From contig NZ_WMEU01000001.1 in NCBI RefSeq assembly GCF_009856295.1, positions 1,116,001 to 1,180,000 of the forward strand: a stretch of DNA of 64,000 bases, written 5' to 3'. This document shows, in pieces, positions 9,608 through 17,467 of this stretch (within the stretch, counting starts at the first letter, position 1; each line of letters opens with the position of its first letter). A model generated the notes under the pieces. That model saw nothing but the letters and a program-made list of their open reading frames with translations. It was not told the origin of the DNA and made no database searches. This DNA is from Pontibacillus yanchengensis (GTDB lineage: Bacteria; Bacillota; Bacilli; Bacillales; BH030062). The position numbers were made by a program, and so were the translations under genes.

Positions 9608-10516
9608 TTACTTTTTTTCTTTTTCTTTAATGGTAAACATCCATCGATACTGATGAATTTGATACTCGATTTGTTCTTGTTTCAATAAAGCAATGAGATA
9701 TGCTGTGATGGCTGTACGGAACAACAACCATTGGGATAACTGATTCACGGTTACCTTAAAGGTTTCACACATGTAAGCAATAATCTCTTCGTGACTTACA
9801 AATTCCTGTTCTTGAATGTACTGCTTCAACATGTGTAGGAGTTCATGGTGATAGGCAATATTCGCATCAACTGTTGGATGAAAATCCTCTTCAAATTGCC
9901 CATGACCTGGAACAGCACCATCACATCTAATATCTTTCAAGCGATATAGACTTTGAATGGCATGATAGGCATCTGTAAGGAATGGAATTTTATGTTTTAT
10001 AAGTTGCTCCTCACTAAAGTAAGCATCTCCAGCATACAAACAATCATGAATAAGAATGCCCAATTGGTAATAGCTGTGCCCAGGTAGTAAGTATGTAGTG
10101 AAATGAAACCCATCTCGTTCATAAACACCTTCTTGTAGCACTTCATCTATAAAAATCGGTTTCCCTTCTAGAAATTTGTTTCGTAATTCTGGTACAGGAT
10201 CATTCCCTCCAAATAAATAGAGAGGCTCTAAGGATGGATTGCGTAAGATTGCCTCTTCATAATAAGGAGCAAAGGTATATATAGAACGATCTTGTTGTAA
10301 GTAAGACCCACCACCATAATGGTCTGAGTGGGCATGGGTTATAAATAAGTGGGTTACAGGTAGAGCATGTTCATCTAAGTGATTCAGCACTTTCTTCATT
10401 GTTTGTGCATCAATACCAGTGTCAATGATCATGCCGGAATCGCCTTTATGGACGTAACCTATGTTCACCGCACCATGAAAATAGTAGCAATAGTCGTTGA
10501 TTTGTTTAAATTGCAT
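9608..10516 (-). CDS. MBL-fold metallo-hydrolase
   Basis: A 302-residue metallo-beta-lactamase-fold hydrolase. The zinc motif HxHxDH is present as THAHSDHYGGG (about residues 59-69); further ligands are likely the His of LPGHSYYQ and the Asp of YAGDAYFS, with GAVPGHGQFE later. The C-terminal ~70 residues look like a small winged-helix extension, a common layout in this subfamily. AAGGAG lies nine bases before the ATG. No signal peptide. Substrate unknown; possibly a thioester or lactone. Confidence 0.85.
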   Translation of the reverse strand: MQFKQINDYCYYFHGAVNIGYVHKGDSGMIIDTGIDAQTMKKVLNHLDEHALPVTHLFITHAHSDHYGGGSYLQQDRSIYTFAPYYEEAILRNPSLEPLYLFGGNDPVPELRNKFLEGKPIFIDEVLQEGVYERDGFHFTTYLLPGHSYYQLGILIHDCLYAGDAYFSEEQLIKHKIPFLTDAYHAIQSLYRLKDIRCDGAVPGHGQFEEDFHPTVDANIAYHHELLHMLKQYIQEQEFVSHEEIIAYMCETFKVTVNQLSQWLLFRTAITAYLIALLKQEQIEYQIHQYRWMFTIKEKEKK

Positions 10517-10540
10517 AAGGGTCTACTCCTTCGGCATTTT

Positions 10541-10849
10541 TTACACACTTTCGTTAAAATGCCGTCCAATTCCTGTTAAGTCAGAGTAAATTTTTTGTCC
10601 TTTTCCTGCGTGAGCTGTATTTGGTGTATAAATTTGACTAGGTTTTCGAGAAGTTTGTTGCTTCTCCAGCCGTTCTTCGTATTCTTGAAATTCTTTACGG
10701 TCTTCATCTCTTGGTTCGTTTTCACGCAAATTTTCCTCTAAGTCGAGCCTAAAGACAGGATCGACATGAAATGGATCTCGTTTCGGACTCTCAACACGTT
10801 CGCGGTAATCATTGTACTGATGATGCGCAATAGGTAAGATGTACCCCAT
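10541..10849 (-). CDS. hypothetical charged protein
   Basis: A 102-residue hydrophilic protein rich in Glu, Arg and Asp, without cysteine or membrane segments. The middle (about residues 35-70) is predicted to be one long charged helix, and the C-terminus has GKGQKIYSDLTGIG. A strong AAGGAGG ribosome site supports translation. It ends 24 bp before the start of the metallo-hydrolase gene on the same strand and may be cotranscribed. I do not recognise the family. Confidence 0.75.
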   Translation of the reverse strand: MGYILPIAHHQYNDYRERVESPKRDPFHVDPVFRLDLEENLRENEPRDEDRKEFQEYEERLEKQQTSRKPSQIYTPNTAHAGKGQKIYSDLTGIGRHFNESV

Positions 10850-11018
10850 AGTGTATTCCTCCTTATAAATATGATCCTTTATATTACCATTACCCGAATA
10901 TTACTATAGTTATTCGCCTGAATTGCTTGTTTTCATAGGGATATACGCTAAAACAGGTCTAATGATGGAGCCGCTTACATTTATTATTCGCCTTTATCAG
11001 GCAAAAGTCCTTTTTCAC

Positions 11019-11077
11019 GGTGCAGACCCCCACTCCTTTACAGTGGTAGCGCGGTATTAATGCGGGGGTCTAGCACC
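11019..11077. repeat. REP-like hairpin with GGGTCT arms
   Basis: GGTGCAGACCCCC and GGGGGTCTAGCACC pair across about 32 nt, with one bulged base and smaller nested stems (CACT/AGTG). The arms resemble those of the hairpin after yjbA. It lies in a 264-bp space without a gene. Confidence 0.6.
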
Positions 11078-11084
11078 ACAAAAA

Positions 11085-11113
11085 AGCTTCTTAAGTGCAT
11101 GACTTAAGAAGCG
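11085..11113 (-). terminator. terminator of the small two-gene operon
   Basis: A stem GCTTCTTAAGT/ACTTAAGAAGC with a 5-nt loop is followed by six T residues on the minus strand, just after the downstream gene's stop. Confidence 0.85.
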
Positions 11114-11338
11114 TTACTCTTCCATTTTCTTCTCTAATTGCTTCATGGCGTTTTCGATGTCATCCATACTTTTTTTAAAGGAAGGTTGCCAATCGTCATG
11201 CCACTCGTTAAAATCTTTCTCAAATTTCGCGTGCTTTTTCTCAGGAAATTGAAGCCATTTTTCGTTTCGACCAAGGTGTTTATGAACATCATGAAACGGC
11301 TTCATCCAATGAGGTTCGAAGATTCGAATTCTCCCCAT
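11114..11338 (-). CDS. hypothetical small protein, coupled to an upstream micro-gene
   Basis: A 74-residue, very hydrophilic protein with many aromatic residues (MGRIRIFEPHWMKPFHDV at the start) and a C-terminal amphipathic or coiled helix (KKSMDDIENAMKQLEKKMEE). Its ATG overlaps the stop of the 36-codon gene upstream (TAATG). Its position among spore-coat genes suggests, but does not show, a spore function. Family not recognised. Confidence 0.7.
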   Translation of the reverse strand: MGRIRIFEPHWMKPFHDVHKHLGRNEKWLQFPEKKHAKFEKDFNEWHDDWQPSFKKSMDDIENAMKQLEKKMEE

Positions 11339-11448
11339 TATCGGTTATCCCTTTTTTTCTTACCGCAACCACAGCCACTTTTCTTTTTCAACGGTCTTGG
11401 AGAAACGCTTTTCTTTTGGATTGGCTGAGCTTTTTTCTGTATCTTCAT
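11338..11448 (-). CDS. 36-residue basic micro-protein with SGCGCGKKK tail
   Basis: A 36-residue frame with 12 lysines, MKIQKKAQPIQKKSV at the start and SGCGCGKKKRDNR at the end. The ATG at 11448 has AAAGGATGG eight bases upstream; another in-frame ATG four codons earlier is too close to the ribosome site. It ends in TAATG, overlapping the next start by one base, which argues that it is translated. The basic, Gly/Cys-containing tail resembles small spore-coat or mineral-binding peptides, but no family is recognised. Confidence 0.6.
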   Translation of the reverse strand: MKIQKKAQPIQKKSVSPRPLKKKSGCGCGKKKRDNR

Positions 11449-11527
11449 CGACACTACCATCCTTTCTAGGAAAATGTATCTCTTTCTAGCATATGATGGT
11501 TCGCTTCATCTCGTATAGGTTGTTTCA

Positions 11528-11872
11528 CTAACCGCGAGGAAAAATTGACATTAACAAAGAAGCTCCTCCGCTAATCGCAAAAATAATCCATAACGGAATA
11601 AGAATTGGTAGATACATAAACGTAAGTAACACAAGTGCCGATGCCCATACCCCAGTACACCAATGACAGCTTAATAATTCCCCAATAAACGCTTGTAGAC
11701 CCTTCCCCTTTATCTCAATAAATTCTTCTTGCTCCCCACTATCGTTCTCCTTGACCACAATCCGATGAAAGGGACTCCTAATCCATTCCGTGATTGAATC
11801 ATAAACCAATAAATTGGTGACTCGATAGCTGGCCAATACTAATAGTATGAAATCCATCCAATTGATCGACAC
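11528..11872 (-). CDS. yjcA: DUF1360 sporulation protein, YjcA-like
   Basis: A 114-residue membrane protein with two or three hydrophobic segments (about 5-22, 75-95 and 97-110) and the DUF1360 motif ELLSCHWCTGVWAS, whose CxxC-like pair is conserved. In B. subtilis the DUF1360 protein YjcA is encoded next to the cotVWXYZ cluster, the same place as here. The start is GTG, with GAGGGGA just upstream. The role in spores is unknown. Confidence 0.75.
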   Translation of the reverse strand: MSINWMDFILLVLASYRVTNLLVYDSITEWIRSPFHRIVVKENDSGEQEEFIEIKGKGLQAFIGELLSCHWCTGVWASALVLLTFMYLPILIPLWIIFAISGGASLLMSIFPRG

Positions 11873-12066
11873 AGACTCCCCTCCTCTTCTGTAGTTTATG
11901 TTTTAGAGGGGTGGAACTTGATTGTGTATTAACAAAAATTGCTGTATTAAATTCAGCTATATAACCTTTCACGTTGCTTTATATGAACGAAATTACTTAT
12001 TGTCTTCTTATTTTATATAGAAAAGAATCATTCAGTATAAATCACTCTTTTTTCCAAAGAAAAAAA

Positions 12067-12092
12067 CCCCAGAACACAATGTGTACTAGGAT
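12067..12092 (-). terminator. terminator after the 80-residue acidic/basic protein gene
   Basis: On the minus strand CCTAGTACAC pairs with GTGTTCTGGG (one mismatch), followed by a run of seven T residues. Confidence 0.65.
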
Positions 12093-12142
12093 TAATAATG
12101 GTGAACATACGACTATGTGCCCGTATCCACCTATATTTCTAT

Positions 12143-12385
12143 TTAGATCCAGGAAAACGGCGGACGTTGTTCGCCTTCGTTTTCTTCAGTTACTTCTTCT
12201 TTCTCTTCTGTTTCCGCCTCTTCTACTTCCATACGACGTGGGCCGAATAAGCTGTCAAATGGGTTACGACCATCACGGCGGTCATCTTTACGATCATCGT
12301 GACGGTCACGACGCGGCTCGATTACTACGTTATCTGCTTGAATGAGGACTTCATCGACTTTAATAACTCTTCTTTTCTCAGACAT
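12143..12385 (-). CDS. hypothetical bipolar charged protein in the spore-coat cluster
   Basis: An 80-residue protein with a conserved-looking N-terminus (MSEKRRVIKVDEVLIQADNV), a middle full of Arg, Asp and His repeats, and a strongly acidic C-terminal third. It has no cysteine and no membrane segment and is likely disordered. AAAGGAG lies ten bases before the ATG. It occupies the place where cotV/cotW/cotX lie in B. subtilis, but I see no convincing match to those proteins; a coat or crust role is only inferred. Confidence 0.7.
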   Translation of the reverse strand: MSEKRRVIKVDEVLIQADNVVIEPRRDRHDDRKDDRRDGRNPFDSLFGPRRMEVEEAETEEKEEVTEENEGEQRPPFSWI

Positions 12386-12603
12386 GCTGTTTACACTCCT
12401 TTTGGTGACTTAATCGATACTATCCTATGTGTTTCACCTATTTAGTGTATGGGCTTTGGCCCGGTTTCGTTAGAAAAACATAAGGTAACACACAATCGAT
12501 AACCTCTCATATTTTAATAGTAATGGATTTAATTTTAGGTTTGAATCATGCGTTGTAATGTGTGCAACATGCATATCTTCAAAAAATACAGGCTAGAGCC
12601 CAC

Positions 12604-12630
12604 ACAAAAGGAAGTGCGGTACATATTCTA
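12604..12630 (+). promoter_or_regulatory. possible sigma-K promoter of the coat gene
   Basis: AC at 12604-12605 and CATATTCTA at 12622-12630 are 16 bp apart, matching the sigma-K pattern (AC, then CATAnnnTA) expected for an outer-coat gene transcribed in the mother cell. It lies 45 bp upstream of the coat gene. Confidence 0.4.
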
Positions 12631-12674
12631 TTAAAGACAATTAAGTCAATTCACCAAGAAAGGGGTAATGACAC

Positions 12675-13151
12675 ATGGGTTGTGGCAAAAAGTTTGATAG
12701 TGGAGATTGCGTAAGAGACATCCTTAAAGAGATTGTAGCTGCACAAAATGATATAGCAGATGATGTTTGCGATTCAAGTTGCGAACAATCAATTAATGAT
12801 CTATTAGGAGATACTGGGGGTAACAATGGTCTAGATACTGTTCCTGTTCTTCTATATTGTAAAGACTGCAAACCTTTCAAAGGGTTCGGAGCACTTCGTG
12901 GAAACGGTCGTGGTAGTGTTGGAGAACTAATGTGCAGCTTCTTCTTCCGTGTAAACGAAGTAGATGATGACTGCGCACTTCTTGAGCTACTTGTTTCTGA
13001 TGATCATGATGATCACGGTCATAAAGATAAACACGAATCCCCAAAATGCCAAGACATCAGTGATTTAAGAGCAACCGGAATCTGTATCACAGTGGACCTT
13101 GACTGTTTCTGTCATATTACTTGTCTTCCAGCTATCAACGCTATCCGTTAA
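12675..13151 (+). CDS. cotY: CotY/CotZ-type cysteine-rich spore coat protein
   Basis: A 158-residue protein of the CotY/CotZ family, which forms disulfide-linked layers of the spore crust. It has 13 cysteines; diagnostic segments are the start MGCGKKF, CSFFFRVNEVDDDCALLEL in the middle, and ICITVDLDCFCHITCL at the end. A His/Asp-rich insert (DDHDDHGHKDKHE) lies around residues 111-123. The N-terminus is closer to CotY than to CotZ, but only one copy is present, so the assignment between the two is open. AAGGGG lies before the ATG, and a possible sigma-K promoter upstream. Confidence 0.9.
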   Translation: MGCGKKFDSGDCVRDILKEIVAAQNDIADDVCDSSCEQSINDLLGDTGGNNGLDTVPVLLYCKDCKPFKGFGALRGNGRGSVGELMCSFFFRVNEVDDDCALLELLVSDDHDDHGHKDKHESPKCQDISDLRATGICITVDLDCFCHITCLPAINAIR

Positions 13152-13160
13152 TCAACCTAA

Positions 13161-13195
13161 AAAGCCAGTCTCCCATAAAAGGAGCTGGCTTTTTT
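13161..13195 (+). terminator. terminator of the coat gene
   Basis: AAAGCCAG-CTCC pairs with GGAG-CTGGCTTT and is followed by a T-run; one mismatch in the stem. Confidence 0.88.
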
Positions 13196-13227
13196 GTTTT
13201 GATGTAGGAAAACCGCATATGGAGCTT

Positions 13228-13869
13228 TTAAAATCCTCGCAACACAATATCTTTAATAGATTCAAACGGAAGTTCTACACGAAATGGTCGTTGAAGAATC
13301 TTCATGTGTACTATTCCATCTTGATAGTCCTGAATCCAACCTCGATATGATTTTTCTTCTGTCATTACTTCACATTTCATTCGTGGAACTTGAGATGGAA
13401 GGTTCACAAAATAATCAACTTTTTCTTCTAAATCCATTTCCTTAAAGCGACTCCGGCGTTTCCGATTGGATAAGGAGCTGTTATTATTTTCTTCAGATTG
13501 TGGCTTCTCTTCTTCATCGAGGACTTCTTCTGCTTCTACATCTTCAAACTGTTTTTTTGTTTCCTGGGGTTCAAATGTTGCATCAACCTTACCTTCATCC
13601 ACTTCTACACCCAATGTATTCTCTTCTTGTCCTTGGGTGGAGTCATCCATATCAAATGCTAAGTCAAATCTACGACGTCGTTTTCGCTCTGATGTAGCCT
13701 TTATGGTTTCTGTTTGTACTTCTTTAGTACTTCCTGAATCTGATGGTTTCAGTTCTTGCTTTTTCCGCTCAGAGCGATAGGACGATTGCATTTTAGGCTC
13801 GCTACTTTGGAAGTCAGGTTGGGTGATGTAAAGCATCGGCTTTTTGTTCTTCCTTTTCCTTTGTGCCAT
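13228..13869 (-). CDS. cotO: spore coat protein CotO
   Basis: A 213-residue protein matching CotO (YjbX), a controller of late coat and crust assembly. The N-terminus MAQRKRKNKKPMLYITQP and the motif MQSSYRSERKK are diagnostic, and the C-terminal domain runs from KVDYFVNLPSQVPRMKC to the end. The middle is long, acidic and repetitive, probably disordered. The ATG at 13869 has AGGGGAG eight bases upstream; an in-frame GTG three codons earlier is too close to that site. It is convergent with the CotY/CotZ gene. Confidence 0.85.
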   Translation of the reverse strand: MAQRKRKNKKPMLYITQPDFQSSEPKMQSSYRSERKKQELKPSDSGSTKEVQTETIKATSERKRRRRFDLAFDMDDSTQGQEENTLGVEVDEGKVDATFEPQETKKQFEDVEAEEVLDEEEKPQSEENNNSSLSNRKRRSRFKEMDLEEKVDYFVNLPSQVPRMKCEVMTEEKSYRGWIQDYQDGIVHMKILQRPFRVELPFESIKDIVLRGF

Positions 13870-14248
13870 TCTATACACTCCCCTATCTACATGATTATTC
13901 CTTACATTATATGCAGTAGAGTAAGAAATGTGCCCATTTTTTCTATTACACTCACCCTTTTGGATTATGTAGGACTATTTACATAAACTTTACAAATCAT
14001 TGAGTCGCACTTTACCTTTGTTATTTATACTAGAATAGTGAGATATTCTCCTTATTTTGACACGTCTTGGGTGAAAATGGACATACCACATGTCCACTCT
14101 GTCATTTCATTAACCGAGGTCAACGAATTCATCACTCATATCTAATGTAGAGGCTTTAGCATGGTGAACCTTTCTAAAGAGAGAATTTGCTTAAGGTTCT
14201 GAGAAAAGGCATAGAAAGCTAGACATCTACAAGCCATTATTCATATAA
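13870..14248. other. intergenic region between fabI and cotO
   Basis: No gene is seen. It holds a small hairpin (TGGACA/TGTCCA, about 14077-14094). Near 14220 is a stretch weakly resembling the 3' end of the dispersed repeat family (GCTAGACATCTACAAGC). Confidence 0.4.
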
Positions 14249-14286
14249 AAAACCCGCACAATATTTTTGAAATGTGCGGGTTTTTA
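14249..14286 (-). terminator. terminator of fabI
   Basis: A perfect stem AAACCCGCACA/TGTGCGGGTTT with T-runs on both sides, so it can work in either direction; fabI ends directly next to it. Confidence 0.9.
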
Positions 14287-14297
14287 TATCTATTCTG

Positions 14298-15074
14298 TTA
14301 ACGTCCAATAATATGGAAGCCAGAATCAACGTGGATGATTTCGCCCGTTACACCACGTGAAATATCACTTAATAGGAAGTATGCTGTATCGCCAACTTCA
14401 TCCTGGGTTGTTGGACGACGCAACGGAGCACGCTCTTCGATATCTTTTAGGATAGAGTTGAAGTCGCCAACACCTTTAGCGGATAGAGTACGAATCGGCC
14501 CTGCTGAAATTGCATTCACACGGATGCTATGTTGGCCAAGGCTCTCTGCCAAGTACTTCACACTAGCATCCAAGCTTGCTTTTGCAACTCCCATAACGTT
14601 ATAGTTCGGCACAACTCGCTCTCCTCCAAGATACGTAAGCGTGACAATGCCTCCGCCTTCTGACATAAGTGGCTGTGCAGCTCTTGCCACTGCAGTAAGG
14701 GAATACGAGCTAATGTTGTGAGCAGTTAGGAAGCCGTCACGGCTCGTGTTTAAGAAATCGCCCTTCAACTCATCTTTATTCGCGAATGCGATACAATGTG
14801 CAAGCCCATGGATTGTACCTACATCGTTTTGGATTTGTTGGAACGTTTCCGTAATACTCTCATCATCTGTCACATCACACTGATAGAACAAAGCATCTTG
14901 TCCTTCCAATGATGCTGCTAGATCACGAACTGATTTTTCAAAACGCTCTGCTGCATACGTGAAAATTAGACGCGCTCCAGCGTTATGAAGTGACTGAGCA
15001 ATACCCCAAGCAATACTACGCTTATTTGCAACACCCATAACTACATATGTACGACCTTCTAATGAAAAATTCAT
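14298..15074 (-). CDS. fabI: enoyl-[acyl-carrier-protein] reductase FabI
   Basis: A 258-residue short-chain dehydrogenase-type enoyl-ACP reductase, catalysing the last step of each round of fatty acid elongation with NAD(P)H. The modified nucleotide-binding start GVANKRSIAWGIAQ and the Tyr-x6-Lys catalytic pair in YNVMGVAKASLD (about residues 158-169) are present; the length equals B. subtilis FabI. GAGGAGG lies before the ATG. A FapR-like operator upstream places it in the malonyl-CoA-sensing regulon. It neighbours cotO as in B. subtilis. Confidence 0.95.
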   Translation of the reverse strand: MNFSLEGRTYVVMGVANKRSIAWGIAQSLHNAGARLIFTYAAERFEKSVRDLAASLEGQDALFYQCDVTDDESITETFQQIQNDVGTIHGLAHCIAFANKDELKGDFLNTSRDGFLTAHNISSYSLTAVARAAQPLMSEGGGIVTLTYLGGERVVPNYNVMGVAKASLDASVKYLAESLGQHSIRVNAISAGPIRTLSAKGVGDFNSILKDIEERAPLRRPTTQDEVGDTAYFLLSDISRGVTGEIIHVDSGFHIIGR

Positions 15075-15126
15075 CTTTCGCCCTCCTCAGAGTTATTTTT
15101 TCAAAGGTGAGAATTAGTATTTGTTA

Positions 15127-15143
15127 TTAGTACCTGATACTAT
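15127..15143 (-). promoter_or_regulatory. FapR-like operator of fabI
   Basis: TTAGTACCTGATACTAT contains the palindrome TAGTA-n6-TACTA and matches the FapR operator pattern (TTAGTACC-n-...). It lies 53 bp upstream of fabI, where FapR would block transcription until malonyl-CoA binds it. Confidence 0.7.
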
Positions 15144-15302
15144 TTTAAACGAACCCACCATGAAAGACAAGAGATATGGTAGTGACCCTTATTACAGTAT
15201 ATCCTATATGAATGTGATTACACTTGGATTTGATTGTTGGGGATGAGGATTACTAGTGAGGGGTTGGTGCTAAGCTTGCCTTTTTAGAGAAGAATCCCCA
15301 CA

Positions 15303-15462
15303 CTTCCGAGCGAGATCAAGAATTTAGGATCGACTGCCATTTTCCCTACAAAATCCCCACAAAAACATCGCTACTTTTCCTACTTCAGAGCAAAATTTTG
15401 ATTTTCAGAGCAACTTTTTTCATTTCGGAGCAAGGTTTAAAATTTCCGAGCAAACACTCATT
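15303..15462. repeat. 20-bp-period array with core TTCnGAGCAA
   Basis: Four units starting at 15383, 15403, 15423 and 15443 share the core (C/T)TTC-n-GAGCAA, followed by about nine unrelated bases, at an exact 20-bp period. A further core (CTTCCGAGCGA) at 15303 is exactly four periods upstream, with decayed units between. No coding frame fits the period. Confidence 0.75.
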
Positions 15463-15536
15463 CAGGGAGCCTGAAATACACAGCTGCGTCCCTCCATCCA
15501 CAGCCTCTCAAAATCCCCACTCTCCTCCCAAACAAA

Positions 15537-15563
15537 AAGCACGCCCCCAAAAAGGGCGTGCTT
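15537..15563 (-). terminator. terminator of yjbQ-mgtE
   Basis: A perfect stem AAGCACGCCC/GGGCGTGCTT with a T-run on the minus strand, 18 bp after the yjbQ stop. Confidence 0.9.
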
Positions 15564-15580
15564 CCGAACAATCAACTTAT

Positions 15581-17449
15581 TTAGCACATCTCGCAGAACT
15601 CAAGATCCATGCGCAATTCTTCCACGTATTCTGAAGAGCCGGTCACAATCAAACGGTCGTCCATTTTCAGTTCGGTATCGCCATGTGGTACGATGGAATC
15701 TTTATCACGGAAGATCCGAACCATGATCACATCTCCTGTGAAAGGGAAGTTGCGTAAATACATACCATCGTACCTTGGATTGTTCATGTTGATTTGGTAT
15801 AGCTGGCTTTCTTGTTTTGTTAATAGATCGACTGAGTTTGGTGCGACAATCATCGCCTTTAATAGTGCTTTGGAGGATAGGAATACAGAGAACACTTCTA
15901 CTCCATAAGCTTTCAATTCATTATTTAACTCAGATGTTTCGGCACGGGCGATGACACGTTCAACGCCTCGATCTTTTGCATATTTTGCAATGACAGCATT
16001 TTGTTGTTCGTCCCCGGTGGAAACGACAAGAACATCGACATCAAAAATGCCTTGTCCGTGGAGGTCGTCGACATCGTAACTCTCAACATCATTGATTTCA
16101 AAGCAAGAGTTGGAGATCCGTTCATCAACTTTCTCTACTTTCGTGTGATACAGATGAGTTTCATATAGCTTCGGATCTAACTCTCGAACAACTGGTAGCG
16201 TCATTCGATTGGAACCAATAAAGGAGACGGTATAATTATATTCTGTTTCTTCCTCGTCCTGATTGTATAGTTTCTTGAAGATAACCGGTGCAATCAGACA
16301 TGAGATAACGGAAACGAGGATCAATGCCCCTTCCATTCTCGTAGTAATCAGCCCCATTTCTTCACCAATGGTTGCAGCTGCAATTACTAGAGAAAGTTTG
16401 GCTGTTAAGATCGATCCGCTAGCGAAGACTTCTTTCCAGGAGTACCAGCGTCTTAGCATTAAAGAAGGTACCATCTTAGCAATGACCAAGGCTAAAAATA
16501 GTAGCGGCATCAATAGCAAGATTTTTGAATCCTGGAATAGCGTTGGAATATCTATGCCGACCCCAACCATTACAAAGAAGATTGGAATCAAGAAGCCATA
16601 GCCGAAGCTGTCCAGACGCTTGACCATCTCTTGATTTGGTGAAAGGAGTGCGACTATAACACCAGCAAGGAAAGCACCGAGAATGTTTTCTGCTCCAACT
16701 GTTTCAGAGATCCCTACGAGCACCATAATGATGGTAAAAATCGCTCGTGTGTCAATTTGGACTGTTCCTTTTGACATCGTTTGAACGAATGATTGCTCAC
16801 GAAATCTCTTTCCAACGAAATAAATCAATACGCCCGCTCCAAATAAAATGAGCAGTAGCCACATGCTTCCACTCTCTTCGCCTCCGTAAATAGAAACGAA
16901 AACAGCTAATAGAATCATTGTGGTTAAGTCAGCAATAACGGTAACGAGCAATACGATTTGCCCGATATGGGTTTTCATCATCCCTGCGTCCTTAAGCGTT
17001 GGTACGACAACCCCTAGAGAAATGGTGGAGATAATCAGTGTCATAAGGAAGACGTTATCAATAAAATCAAATACAACAAATAGATACGACATCCCTAAAG
17101 ATAACAGCAAAATTACAACGAACATCGAAGAGGCTATTTTCAACGGATTAGGGGCAAAATTCCCTTTCGCGGTCTTTTCCTTTTTCTGTCCTCCTGCAAA
17201 TGCTGAGAAGTCTATTTCAAGTCCACTTAGGAACATTAAGAAGATAAAGCCTAATGTTGATAAGGTTTCCAACCACATACCGGATTCAATGAGGTCGAAA
17301 CCACTTTTTCCGATAATCAATCCTACGATAATTTCAGCTACGACAATTGGTACTGTTCGAAGCTTAAATCGATGCAGCAGAATAGGAGTAATAAAAGCGG
17401 CTAGGATAACTATCACTAGCGATGTTACAGATGCGGAACCGTGTTCCAT
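15581..17449 (-). CDS. yjbQ: CPA2-family cation/proton antiporter YjbQ
   Basis: A 622-residue monovalent cation:proton antiporter. The first ~380 residues form about 12 membrane segments of the Na+/H+ exchanger type, followed by a TrkA-N nucleotide-binding domain (from VSFIGSNRMTLPVVREL; a degenerate Rossmann start) and a TrkA-C domain at the C-terminus (GDTELKMDDRLIVTGSSE). This layout is that of KefB-like and B. subtilis YjbQ proteins, which extrude K+ or Na+ under nucleotide control. The gene starts 18 bp after mgtE and is probably cotranscribed with it. Confidence 0.9.
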   Translation of the reverse strand: MEHGSASVTSLVIVILAAFITPILLHRFKLRTVPIVVAEIIVGLIIGKSGFDLIESGMWLETLSTLGFIFLMFLSGLEIDFSAFAGGQKKEKTAKGNFAPNPLKIASSMFVVILLLSLGMSYLFVVFDFIDNVFLMTLIISTISLGVVVPTLKDAGMMKTHIGQIVLLVTVIADLTTMILLAVFVSIYGGEESGSMWLLLILFGAGVLIYFVGKRFREQSFVQTMSKGTVQIDTRAIFTIIMVLVGISETVGAENILGAFLAGVIVALLSPNQEMVKRLDSFGYGFLIPIFFVMVGVGIDIPTLFQDSKILLLMPLLFLALVIAKMVPSLMLRRWYSWKEVFASGSILTAKLSLVIAAATIGEEMGLITTRMEGALILVSVISCLIAPVIFKKLYNQDEEETEYNYTVSFIGSNRMTLPVVRELDPKLYETHLYHTKVEKVDERISNSCFEINDVESYDVDDLHGQGIFDVDVLVVSTGDEQQNAVIAKYAKDRGVERVIARAETSELNNELKAYGVEVFSVFLSSKALLKAMIVAPNSVDLLTKQESQLYQINMNNPRYDGMYLRNFPFTGDVIMVRIFRDKDSIVPHGDTELKMDDRLIVTGSSEYVEELRMDLEFCEMC

Positions 17450-17467
17450 ACACTTTCCCCTCCTTTA

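Noticed and set aside
15303..15462. CRISPR array
   Set aside because: The 20-bp period with a 10-bp core is far too short, the cores are imperfect and no cas gene is present. The same holds for the 21-bp array.
15398..15634. Plus-strand open frame of 78 codons across the 20-bp array and the yjbQ terminator
   Set aside because: It crosses a terminator stem and the end of yjbQ, and a 20-bp period would shift frame each unit.
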